From: Nonlabens sp.
Lineage (GTDB): Bacteria > Bacteroidota > Bacteroidia > Flavobacteriales > Flavobacteriaceae
Assembly (NCBI GenBank): GCA_023301395.1
Contig: JALZUY010000049.1
Coordinates: forward strand, 1-31,537
Length of the DNA: 31,537 nt
Direction of reading: 5' to 3'
Shown here piece by piece: positions 7,712 to 15,751 of this stretch; the first letter of the stretch is position 1; every line of letters begins with the position of its first letter. A model generated the notes under the pieces. It was given only the letters and a program-made list of their open reading frames with translations. It ran no database searches and had not been told where the DNA came from. The position numbers were made by a program, and so were the translations under genes.

Positions 7712-9679
7712 TTACTGCTTTATTACTTGCTGTGTAAAGATTCCATAGCTTGTGTTTACCTCAAGAATATACAAGCCGCTGGAGTATGGAATTTCTATTT
7801 GAAATGCATTCCTGTTTTGAAGATTTGGTGCGCTTGATTTTAATAATCGACCAGCTAGATCATAAAGATTCCATGAATCAACTATCTCACTTTGAGACTC
7901 TAAATGCAATATTTCACTTACTGGATTAGGGAAAATTTTAATATCCGCTTTCGCGAAAGCGAGATCATCCAAACCCAAGGTGACGTTATTATTTCTTGAA
8001 ATCGTATGAACATCGGGATCAATTTCTATTTGAATAACGCTAAAAGGAACGGTAAAATTAAAAACTTGACCATCATTTTGAATATCTAACAGTAATTCTT
8101 GTTCTTCACCAGCGTTTGCCCCATAAACCTTGACGGGTACAATTCCTTCAAAAAAGGAAACCGATGGATGCGACTGCGTCTGTGACATAGTAATTTGCAA
8201 TGTTGTTGGGTCCATCATATTCCAGTCTGCTTGATGTGTAGGATAACCTTCTCCATAAATCCAGTCTGCAAAAAATTCTGTTAGATTTTGACCAGATTGT
8301 TGTTCCATTATTGCCTTAAAATCATCTGTTTTTGCATAATCATAAGCAAGACTGGGATCATTTAAATAATCTTGTAGACCTTGTTTGAAAGAGGCGTCTG
8401 TTAATTTACGACGCAACATATGCAACACCATTCCACCTTTATTATAGGACATTCTACCACTAAAAACTCTACTTACACTCAATGTATCTACAGCAGGAAC
8501 ATAAACGCTTTGATTAAGTTGAGAAGTCGCACTATTATTTACTGCTGTACGCCAGTTTTTAAAACTACCTGATCCATTTAAATGCTCTACCGTCATTCCA
8601 GTAGCATAAGTAGCAAAGCTTTCATTGAGCCATATATCTTGCCAGCTGCCGCAAGTCACTTTATTACCAAACCACTGATGCGCCAACTCGTGAGCAATCA
8701 ACCCTTGATTAAAAGTCCCCATAAAAGAAATCGTTGTGTGCTCCATTCCACCGTTCCAGCCAAACTGGGCATGACCATATTTCTCGTTTCTAAAGGGATA
8801 AGAACCAAAAGTGGTTTCAAAAAACTGCATAATAGGAACTGTAATGGCTGTTTGTGATTGAGCAAACGCAAGATCCTCTGGATATACATAATTATCTATA
8901 TCCAGTGGTTGCGGTCCAGGAACCACATCAGTATACTTCGTATAATTTGTTACTGCAATTGCTATTAAATATGCAGGAATAGGGTAGGTATGTTTCCAGT
9001 GAAATCTTTTTCCTGTTGCTGTTGTTGTTTCTGATTGCAGCAATCCATTTGAAACGCCCGTATTGCCCAGTGGTGTATTGATATACACATCTACCTCATC
9101 AATTTTATCATTTAAATCTTGTTTACAAGGCCACCATCCTTTAGCTCCATACGGCTCAGAAAGCGTCCATATTACAGGTGCTCCAGCATGTGTAGTTTGT
9201 GCAAAACTCCCAAAACCACTAGAAATAGGGTTTCCATTATAAGTTATAGATAGAGAATCGAGCACACCAGTTATTTGGGTTTGTGGTAAATCTATAAGTA
9301 TCTCACCTTGAGCGTTATGTAAAAAAGTAAGCGCTTGACCTCGTTGAGTAATACTACTTACCTGCATATTTGAAGCAAGCTCTATAATCAACTGATTTAA
9401 ATCACTTACAGCCTCAAAATGTGTCGTTACTGTTCCACCTATTTGCGGTAAACTAGGGTCTGTATCCAGCTCTAATCGCACATATTTCACATCATAATTA
9501 CCTGTAGCAGCATTAATGGCAGCAGCGCTATATGGCGCCACCTGAGATTTGGCCACACAATAATCCACACTATCTTGAAAATCTATATCTGATTGAAATT
9601 GTTGCGCTTGTGTGTAATCTGCTTTCGCAAAAGCGAGTATCAACATCAACCAACTCCATATCTCTATTTTACAGTTCAT
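7712..9679 (-). CDS. Secreted M1 family aminopeptidase with T9SS type A sorting domain
   Basis: Zinc aminopeptidase of the gluzincin/M1 family, exported by Sec and then by the type IX system. Residues 1-26 are a signal peptide. The beta-saddle domain is followed by the substrate-binding GGMEH motif (310-314, where the usual GxMEN has His). The zinc site is HELAHQWF (330-337) with the third ligand E353 in LNESFATY, and a SYNKGG motif supplies the expected Tyr. The C-terminal ~80 residues form a sorting domain beginning IKIFPNPVSE and ending VNTSYGIFTQQVIKQ. At 655 residues it lacks the large helical domain IV of aminopeptidase N. Two copies of the genome palindrome lie inside the gene in the same frame, each encoding LAFAKAD: one in the signal peptide and one in the linker before the sorting domain. 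Confidence 0.93.
   Translation of the reverse strand: MNCKIEIWSWLMLILAFAKADYTQAQQFQSDIDFQDSVDYCVAKSQVAPYSAAAINAATGNYDVKYVRLELDTDPSLPQIGGTVTTHFEAVSDLNQLIIELASNMQVSSITQRGQALTFLHNAQGEILIDLPQTQITGVLDSLSITYNGNPISSGFGSFAQTTHAGAPVIWTLSEPYGAKGWWPCKQDLNDKIDEVDVYINTPLGNTGVSNGLLQSETTTATGKRFHWKHTYPIPAYLIAIAVTNYTKYTDVVPGPQPLDIDNYVYPEDLAFAQSQTAITVPIMQFFETTFGSYPFRNEKYGHAQFGWNGGMEHTTISFMGTFNQGLIAHELAHQWFGNKVTCGSWQDIWLNESFATYATGMTVEHLNGSGSFKNWRTAVNNSATSQLNQSVYVPAVDTLSVSRVFSGRMSYNKGGMVLHMLRRKLTDASFKQGLQDYLNDPSLAYDYAKTDDFKAIMEQQSGQNLTEFFADWIYGEGYPTHQADWNMMDPTTLQITMSQTQSHPSVSFFEGIVPVKVYGANAGEEQELLLDIQNDGQVFNFTVPFSVIQIEIDPDVHTISRNNNVTLGLDDLAFAKADIKIFPNPVSEILHLESQSEIVDSWNLYDLAGRLLKSSAPNLQNRNAFQIEIPYSSGLYILEVNTSYGIFTQQVIKQ
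7946..7961. repeat. Genome palindrome copy 3 (perfect)
   Basis: CGCTTTCGCGAAAGCG in the M1 peptidase gene, encoding LAFAKAD in the linker before the T9SS sorting domain. Confidence 0.9.
9620..9635. repeat. Genome palindrome copy 4 (two mismatches)
   Basis: TGCTTTCGCAAAAGCG in the M1 peptidase signal peptide, again encoding LAFAKAD. Confidence 0.75.
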
Positions 9680-9743
9680 AAATTTCTTTTAAGTGGTTCT
9701 TAAAGTGTGCGACTAAAGAGTAGAACAGCTCATATTTAGGTTG

Positions 9744-9751
9744 TAATTTTG
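9744..9751 (+). promoter_or_regulatory. Candidate -7 box upstream of the SCO gene
   Basis: TAATTTTG matches TAnnTTTG and lies 16 nt before the ATG at 9768. No convincing -33 TTG was found, so support is limited. Confidence 0.35.
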
Positions 9752-9767
9752 TAAAAAAGTATCACAA

Positions 9768-10445
9768 ATGCTTCAATTCTTGAATAAAAATAAATGGCGT
9801 GCTCTTTTCATGCTCATTTTGTGTACTGTTATTTTTCTAGCAATACAACACTTATTGACGCCTAAAAAGGCACTTCTCATCCTACAACCTGACCAGTTTG
9901 ACCCGACACTGGTAGATGACAGCATGTTATTTGTGAAGAAGTACCACAAGGTAGCACCTTTTCAATTAATTAATCAAAACGGTGATTCTATTACCCAAGA
10001 TGATTACAAAGGGAAAATTTATGTTGCCGATTTCTTTTTTACCACTTGTCCAGGAATATGCCCTATAATGACTACTAATATGGCGATTCTACAAGAAGAG
10101 TTTAAAGATGATGATGAAGTTCTTTTCCTCTCTCATAGTGTTACTCCAATAAAAGATAGTGTACCTGTACTTAAAAAATATGCGATAGAAAATGGAGTCC
10201 TAGATTATAAGTGGAACTTAGTTACTGGTGATAAAGAGCACATTTATAATCTAGCGCGCAAATCTTATCTCGCTGTAAAAGATGCTCCTTATGGTGGTAA
10301 GTATGACATGATACATACTGAAAATTTTATTCTTGTAGATAAAGAAGGTAGACTGCGCAGCCGTACTTATGATGGTACACAAACGGAAGAAATAGAAGCG
10401 CTTATTGAAGATATTTACATTCTCAAAGCGATTTATGAAAAGTAA
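9768..10445 (+). CDS. SCO1/SenC family copper chaperone
   Basis: Thioredoxin-fold protein anchored in the inner membrane and facing the periplasm. SCO proteins deliver copper to the CuA site of cytochrome c oxidase or keep its cysteines reduced. An N-terminal membrane anchor (about residues 11-30) is followed by the fold, with the copper/redox motif CPGICP (C94, C98) and the distal copper ligand H183 in MIHTENF. The 225-residue length is normal. It is divergent from the M1 peptidase gene and stands alone here, without the oxidase genes it often accompanies. Its stop codon TAA (10443-10445) is directly followed by the stop of the opposing GT2 gene, with no base between them. Confidence 0.93.
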   Translation: MLQFLNKNKWRALFMLILCTVIFLAIQHLLTPKKALLILQPDQFDPTLVDDSMLFVKKYHKVAPFQLINQNGDSITQDDYKGKIYVADFFFTTCPGICPIMTTNMAILQEEFKDDDEVLFLSHSVTPIKDSVPVLKKYAIENGVLDYKWNLVTGDKEHIYNLARKSYLAVKDAPYGGKYDMIHTENFILVDKEGRLRSRTYDGTQTEEIEALIEDIYILKAIYEK

Positions 10446-11279
10446 TTATGCTGCCATACGTCCGTTCCAGTTTAAATCACCTGTAAATACTTCAAAGTCT
10501 TCATTTAAAGCTAATTGAAACTGTGGTGTTGCCGTTGAAAATTGTGTTGTAACATTATATGCATACCATATATTAAGTAGCATTAAAGGAATTTGAATTG
10601 CGTCCTTCATTTCTAATTTTGAATCATCCATATGGATCCATCTTTCTAGTGGTTGCTCGTACATTTTATTCATTATCTCTTTCCCGCCAAAATGTTTCTT
10701 CATTCTCAAGAAAATCTCTACATCAAATAACCATCGCGTTAAAAACTTCTTATCATAAGCAAGTGGAATAATGTCTCTTTTAAAAACCTTTGCACCACAT
10801 TGTGTATCTTCTATAGGTAATCCTAATATCATATAAATAAACAGCTTTACTATTTGGGAAAACAACTTTCTCAACACATTGCGCTCGATTTGCCCTTCAC
10901 CTTTACCTCTTGACCCATAAACTAAAGTAAGCTCTTGATTTTCATGAAGAGTATCTACCAACTTTTTAAAGTCATTAAAGTCGGTAGATAAGTCTGCATC
11001 TATGAAGCCTATATAATCGACATCTTTGCGATTATATAAATAACGAGCTCCAGATCTTACCGCTGCTGCTTTACCAGCATTTTTCTTTACATCTACTACA
11101 CTTACTTGAGATGGCGTTTCTCTTTGAATTTTATTCAAAACTCCTAGAGTATTGTCCTTACTACCGTCATTTACAAAACATAAATGGTAGTTCTCGTGTG
11201 ATTGAATAAAGTCATTAAAAGCGTTAACGTCTAGTCTACTTTCTTCGTTGTAACAAGGGATGATAATTCCAGTTTTCAT
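10446..11279 (-). CDS. GT2 glycosyltransferase (polyprenyl-phosphate sugar synthase-like)
   Basis: GT-A fold family 2 enzyme resembling dolichyl-phosphate glucose/mannose synthases (ALG5/DPM1), which move a sugar from a nucleotide donor to a polyprenyl phosphate. Seen: IIIPCYNEESRL at the N-terminus, VNDGSKDNT, the metal-binding DxD in IDADLSTD (D94, D96), EDTQCGAKVFKR and RWLFDVEIFLRMKK. Those last two motifs are characteristic of the ALG5/DPM1 branch. No long C-terminal membrane pair is visible; there is one hydrophobic stretch near LFIYMILGLPI. It is divergent from a GT-C-like membrane protein, the kind of enzyme that uses polyprenyl-phosphate sugars, so the pair may act in sequence (inference). 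Its promoter carries the repeated operator at 11362-11394. The actual sugar cannot be told. Confidence 0.88.
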   Translation of the reverse strand: MKTGIIIPCYNEESRLDVNAFNDFIQSHENYHLCFVNDGSKDNTLGVLNKIQRETPSQVSVVDVKKNAGKAAAVRSGARYLYNRKDVDYIGFIDADLSTDFNDFKKLVDTLHENQELTLVYGSRGKGEGQIERNVLRKLFSQIVKLFIYMILGLPIEDTQCGAKVFKRDIIPLAYDKKFLTRWLFDVEIFLRMKKHFGGKEIMNKMYEQPLERWIHMDDSKLEMKDAIQIPLMLLNIWYAYNVTTQFSTATPQFQLALNEDFEVFTGDLNWNGRMAA

Positions 11280-11303
11280 AATAATAGTTGTTTAATTATG
11301 ACA

Positions 11304-11394
11304 CAAAACTACCGCTGTAAGAGGCCTTGAAACGGCGGTTTTCGTTGGGTAAAAAAGAAGTATAGACGAATAGTAATTTACTGTAGTTGAATGC
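11304..11394 (-). promoter_or_regulatory. Promoter A with tandem 21-bp-spaced operator (GT2 gene)
   Basis: The minus-strand -7 box is TAGTTTTG (plus 11304-11311), about 25 nt from the GT2 start. On the plus strand two half-sites lie upstream: ATAGACGAATAG (11362-11373) and GTAGTTGAATGC (11383-11394), 21 bp start to start. Fifty bases separate the -7 box from the nearer half-site, and no -33 TTG is present. The same arrangement occurs at four other promoters here, which suggests an activator-dependent promoter. The outer half-site covers an ATG at 11391 that could be mistaken for the start of the divergent gene. Confidence 0.6.
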
Positions 11395-11474
11395 CAGTGG
11401 ACGGATGCCGCGGGTTGTCATATCTTTATCAAATAATTAATGGAACGACCTTGAAGTTGAAAAAAACCACAAAC

Positions 11475-14400
11475 ATGCTTTTAATTGCAGCCTTATTTAT
11501 AGGGATTGCTTTTCATGGTAGTTCTATATTTTTTACTCTCGAGACTACATATGATGCATTAATACATCTCTTCTTTGCAGAGCATTATGCAACGAGCTGG
11601 TTTGAACCATGGAATTATAAATGGTATACTGGCTTTACGGTAATGAGCTATCCACCGCTAGTACATCAGTCTATTGCCCTACTAAGCTTTATAGGTGGAT
11701 TAAAATTTGGGATGTTTACCGTAGCGATAATTGCGATCATATTATTTATAACCGGAGTCTATCGTTTTTCTTTACTTATAACCGGAAGTAGAAGCGCTGC
11801 TGGATATGCAGCCTTACTTGCTGTGTTCTCATCTTCTTTTGTTGAGACGCTACACATTTTTGGTCAGTTACCTAGTATAATAGGCATCTCTGTATTAATG
11901 CATTCACTGCCTGAAATCTATCTATGGCTTAAAACCGGTAGTTATAGATATTATTTCACATCTCTCTCTCTTATTGCAGTAACAGTAACTTCACATCATG
12001 TAACACCTATTTTTGGGATGGTATTTTTCATATTTCCTCTTATAGGTATGGTAATTATGGATGATGCTCGTGAACAAGTGGACACAATCAAAGAGATCAC
12101 CTTTAAGGTATTCTTTAGAAGCTTTTTAAAATTATTTAAGCGCATTGTAGGTTTTGGGATGTCATCACTAGTAATTATAATAGGTTGTATTCTCCCTTAC
12201 TGGATTAATACTAAGAACAATCCTATTACTCAAGTACCTATACCGCATGGTTCTAGAGATAGTTTTATAGAGGTCACCTCTTCTGGTTTGGTATTCTTTT
12301 TAATACCGTGGGGAATTTTACTTATCATTCTACCTTATATCTTTTATAGATATTACAGTAAGAGGTACATTTTCTTCGGTTTATCAATCACCATTCTTAC
12401 GATTTTAGGAACTGGTGGAACCACACCTGTACCTAAAATGATGTTAGGAGAAAATGCTTTTAACATCTTAACACTAGATCGCTTTACTCTATGGGCATCT
12501 ATTATGTCCTTACCCATGTTAGGTGAGTTTGCATATCGCTTTATTCAAGGAGATATTAAAGAGCTTATCCAGCAAAAAATGGGCGCTGTTTATCATAGAC
12601 TTGCAGGTGCGGTTCTTGCTGGACTATTTATATTCATGACCATTTTTACCATGACATTAGGATATTTTAGACCATCACAACCGGCCAAAATTAAGATGCT
12701 TCCTATAGTAAACTTCTTAAGTCAGGACCAGCATGATCACTGGAGATATCTCACGCTAGGTTTTGGCGATCAAATGGCGTGGCTTGCAGCTCAAACTAGG
12801 GCTTTAAGTGTGGATGGTAATTACCACTCTGCAAGAAGATTACCTGAACTTACTACACGACCTATTGAACGATTAGAGAATTCAAAGTTTAAAGGTGTAG
12901 AAGGAATAGGTTCTTTACAGCAGTTCCTTACCGTTCCAGAAAAGTACAACCTCAAGTATATATTTTCTAATGATAAGTTCTATGATCCTATGCTCTACTT
13001 CTGTGGCTGGCAACGATTAGAACAGTTAGAAAATGGAATTATGGTATGGGAAAAAATGAATGTTCCTCCTTTATCTAACATTTTACCGCTGGTAGATGTT
13101 CCACAATGGCAAAAAATACTTTGGGGCATTATGCCCATTCTTACCGTACTCATTGCCTTTATTCTCAATATCCAATTGCTTCTTACCAGAATGCTCAAGT
13201 ACCGAGAAACTAAAACACTAGCCTATTTAAAGATACCAGACAAGTACACTAAGTTTAAAGATAAATTACTACACACCTTACACCTATGGGCAGCATTCTT
13301 ATTTATAGTAACTTGTTATGGACTCTATACTTTTTACTTAAAAAACAATGCGCAACATAGTCCAGAGAATGTAGTGCTTGCTTATTATGATGCTGTAGAT
13401 TTTAAAGAGTTTGAAAAAGCACACAGCTTCATTGATCCAGATAGTGACTTACCACTTGATCAATACATGCTACAAATCTCTGTAACTGACGGTTTATTGA
13501 GCTCCTATGCAAAACTTGATAACATAAAGACGTCTATACTCGAATTTACTGAAAATGCAGTGCAATTAAAAGTAAAAACAGAGTGGATCACACCACTAGA
13601 GAAAGTGCAAAAAACAGATTACGTAACGGCTATTCAACATAACGGTAAATGGTACTTGCAACCAGAAGAAGCAGGAACGGACCTTCCACCAGATCAATTA
13701 TTTACAGAAAACAAAACCGTATTCTTTAATCAAGGTAGAAGACGTATAAGCACTGAGCAAACCTATCATGAAGATGTACTTAAACAACCATCACTAGAGA
13801 TTTTAAATGCAAGTCTAGTGGAATGTGGAGACCACTACTTTATTATAGGTGAAGTTCAAAACATAGATACCGTTCCTGCAGATGTTGTTTTAAAAGGATC
13901 TTTATATGATAATGATAATAATATGCTAGCCAGTCACAACTCAAAGTTTGTGGTCAAGCATAAATTAATGCCCAAAGAGATAAGCAGTTTTAAAATAAAT
14001 TTTGAAGGTATTGCCTGGACCAGTACAAACGATTCTATACCTAAAAGCTTTGATCCAGATCAATACACACCTGTAGATTTTAAAAGCAAACCGGCCGTGT
14101 TTAATATTCAAGCAGCAGGAAATGTTGCAAATACTGACCTATATAAAGGACTTGCTATAAGTGATTTAAGTATTACTGCCAGAATGGTTAAAGGACAACT
14201 ATTCAACTCAAGCACACAGGAATTAACTGTTCCTCAACTACTTATTTCATACTATGATGAAAACAAAAAACTAGTTTGGGTAGATTATAACTTTGTAAAA
14301 GAAGCCGTAAGACCGCAACGCAAGCAAAATTTTGAATTCAACTTACTCACAGATAATGAAATCAATACATTAAGCTCAGATATGAGCAATTGCTTTGTAA

Positions 14401-14546
14401 ATGGATTACCTAATGAGAATGTCGCTCAAAAAGTAGTACCTCAAAGAAACCTCAAAGCGATCCATAATGGCTTACAAAAAACAAATAGCAAACACTATCC
14501 ATTTATTAAAATAGAGACTAATGGATATATAGGAAACCCTAAATAA
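11475..14546 (+). CDS. Large GT-C-like membrane protein with NTF2-like and FxLYD-like C-terminal domains
   Basis: Inner-membrane protein of 1023 residues. I chose the ATG at 11475, preceded by an A-rich stretch; an in-frame ATG at 11391 would give 1051 but lies inside an operator repeat. Roughly the first 440 residues hold about ten membrane segments and resemble the '6-pyruvoyl-tetrahydropterin synthase related' membrane family, a GT-C-like fold. An early Asp (TTYDALIHLFFAEHY) and a WYTGFTVMSYPPL loop occur where GT-C enzymes carry catalytic and substrate motifs. Then come a soluble part, two more membrane segments, an NTF2-like domain (from NVVLAYYDAVDFKEFEKAH) and an FxLYD-like beta domain (IIGEVQNIDTVPADVVLKG). 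It probably transfers a lipid-linked sugar or acts in glycan polymerisation (inference). Its stop overlaps the next start (TAATG). It heads a three-gene operon. Confidence 0.8.
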   Translation: MLLIAALFIGIAFHGSSIFFTLETTYDALIHLFFAEHYATSWFEPWNYKWYTGFTVMSYPPLVHQSIALLSFIGGLKFGMFTVAIIAIILFITGVYRFSLLITGSRSAAGYAALLAVFSSSFVETLHIFGQLPSIIGISVLMHSLPEIYLWLKTGSYRYYFTSLSLIAVTVTSHHVTPIFGMVFFIFPLIGMVIMDDAREQVDTIKEITFKVFFRSFLKLFKRIVGFGMSSLVIIIGCILPYWINTKNNPITQVPIPHGSRDSFIEVTSSGLVFFLIPWGILLIILPYIFYRYYSKRYIFFGLSITILTILGTGGTTPVPKMMLGENAFNILTLDRFTLWASIMSLPMLGEFAYRFIQGDIKELIQQKMGAVYHRLAGAVLAGLFIFMTIFTMTLGYFRPSQPAKIKMLPIVNFLSQDQHDHWRYLTLGFGDQMAWLAAQTRALSVDGNYHSARRLPELTTRPIERLENSKFKGVEGIGSLQQFLTVPEKYNLKYIFSNDKFYDPMLYFCGWQRLEQLENGIMVWEKMNVPPLSNILPLVDVPQWQKILWGIMPILTVLIAFILNIQLLLTRMLKYRETKTLAYLKIPDKYTKFKDKLLHTLHLWAAFLFIVTCYGLYTFYLKNNAQHSPENVVLAYYDAVDFKEFEKAHSFIDPDSDLPLDQYMLQISVTDGLLSSYAKLDNIKTSILEFTENAVQLKVKTEWITPLEKVQKTDYVTAIQHNGKWYLQPEEAGTDLPPDQLFTENKTVFFNQGRRRISTEQTYHEDVLKQPSLEILNASLVECGDHYFIIGEVQNIDTVPADVVLKGSLYDNDNNMLASHNSKFVVKHKLMPKEISSFKINFEGIAWTSTNDSIPKSFDPDQYTPVDFKSKPAVFNIQAAGNVANTDLYKGLAISDLSITARMVKGQLFNSSTQELTVPQLLISYYDENKKLVWVDYNFVKEAVRPQRKQNFEFNLLTDNEINTLSSDMSNCFVNGLPNENVAQKVVPQRNLKAIHNGLQKTNSKHYPFIKIETNGYIGNPK

Positions 14547-15751
14547 TGAGTGTAAAAACCACATACTTTTTTATTGCAATGCTATGGATACTATCCTATA
14601 GCAGCACTCAAGATGCGGTAAATCTAGATAAGAATTACACACTTATCACTCAAGAGCAAGAGTTTATCGCAGGCACAACGATTTCCTTAAAATTTATTGG
14701 TGACACTGCTAGCGCACCAGATCTTTTAATCCATTACAGTCTAGGGAATACTCTAGTGAGCGCACAATCGCAAGGTGAAAACATAAACTATGAATTCCCA
14801 CCATTTATAAGCAACCTCGCTGGTCGTGTAAACTGGAAACTTGTAAACACAGAGGTCTCAGGAAGTTTAAACATAATCCCTAATTCACAAATCACTAAAA
14901 TGGAGACCTATGTAGGTCCACCTAGCATAATCGCTGGCGACACAGACTACAGTATGGCTGTATCCATACCGCTAGATCGTTATGATAATGCACAGCAAGA
15001 TGGAACAGCGGTTTCATTCAATTACAATAAAGAACTTGCTATTGATAATAATGCCGCTATAGTAAAAGACCTTATCGCCTTTGATTATATTACTAGCACA
15101 AAAAAAACAGGGAAAATCCTACTCGCTGCAAACTCAGGCGAGCAATTTAGTAAAGAATTCACGGTAGAAGTTCAAGCAGGATTGCCTGTAGATTTTACGC
15201 TTTCGCGAAAGCGTAATCACGAATATGCAGACGGAAATCAACTAGCCACTTTCTCCACATCTATACTTAGAGATGTTTATGGAAACACTGCAGGTAATGG
15301 TACCTTAGTTACATTTTACATAACTACTAGTTCTGGTGCAGTGCTACAAACCACAGGAACTACCATAAAAGGAATAGCGACCGGAACGATGATTCATCCA
15401 GAAAAAGAAGACAGGTGGTCTGTAAATGCTGCTGTTGCCGGCATGGCGAGTAGCGATACCATTCAACTAGAGTTTAAACCAGTTTTTGAAAGCTATGAAG
15501 TAGCATTATCACAAGAAAATAGAAGAATAATAGTAGGTCCTTTAAAGAGTTTTATGGGGCAAATCATTCCAGATGGAGTTACCGTATCGCTTAAAATTGA
15601 AGATAAAAACGGTAGCACAACCTATTTAAAACAGACCTATCAAGGTGTTGTACAATTTGAGCTTAATCCAGATCTCATTGTGCCAGGAACTTATGATTAT
15701 ACGATTACCGCTGGTGGAATCACTCACATCTTAAAGAACATAAAGCTGTGA
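14546..15751 (+). CDS. Secreted protein with Ig-like (Big-1/invasin-type) domains
   Basis: I do not recognise this 401-residue protein as a named family. It starts with a hydrophobic signal segment (FFIAMLWILSYSS) and is otherwise beta-rich, with at least two Ig-like repeats. The segment LRDVYGNTAGNGTLVTFYIT closely resembles the invasin/intimin Big-1 pattern, and LDRYDNAQQDGTAVSFNYN is a second, more degenerate copy. No catalytic motif, sorting domain or lipobox is evident, so it is probably periplasmic and attached to, or spanning between, its neighbours (inference). Its start overlaps the upstream stop by one base and its stop overlaps the next start (GTGA), so all three proteins should be made together. 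A perfect genome palindrome at 15198-15213 encodes the TLSRKR segment. Confidence 0.75.
   Translation: MSVKTTYFFIAMLWILSYSSTQDAVNLDKNYTLITQEQEFIAGTTISLKFIGDTASAPDLLIHYSLGNTLVSAQSQGENINYEFPPFISNLAGRVNWKLVNTEVSGSLNIIPNSQITKMETYVGPPSIIAGDTDYSMAVSIPLDRYDNAQQDGTAVSFNYNKELAIDNNAAIVKDLIAFDYITSTKKTGKILLAANSGEQFSKEFTVEVQAGLPVDFTLSRKRNHEYADGNQLATFSTSILRDVYGNTAGNGTLVTFYITTSSGAVLQTTGTTIKGIATGTMIHPEKEDRWSVNAAVAGMASSDTIQLEFKPVFESYEVALSQENRRIIVGPLKSFMGQIIPDGVTVSLKIEDKNGSTTYLKQTYQGVVQFELNPDLIVPGTYDYTITAGGITHILKNIKL
15198..15213. repeat. Genome palindrome copy 5 (perfect)
   Basis: Perfect copy in the Ig-like protein gene, read in a third frame as LSRKR. Confidence 0.9.

Noticed and set aside
8698..8889. Short frames opposite or within the M1 peptidase gene
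   Set aside because: They cover the catalytic HELAH region of a real gene and have no independent support.
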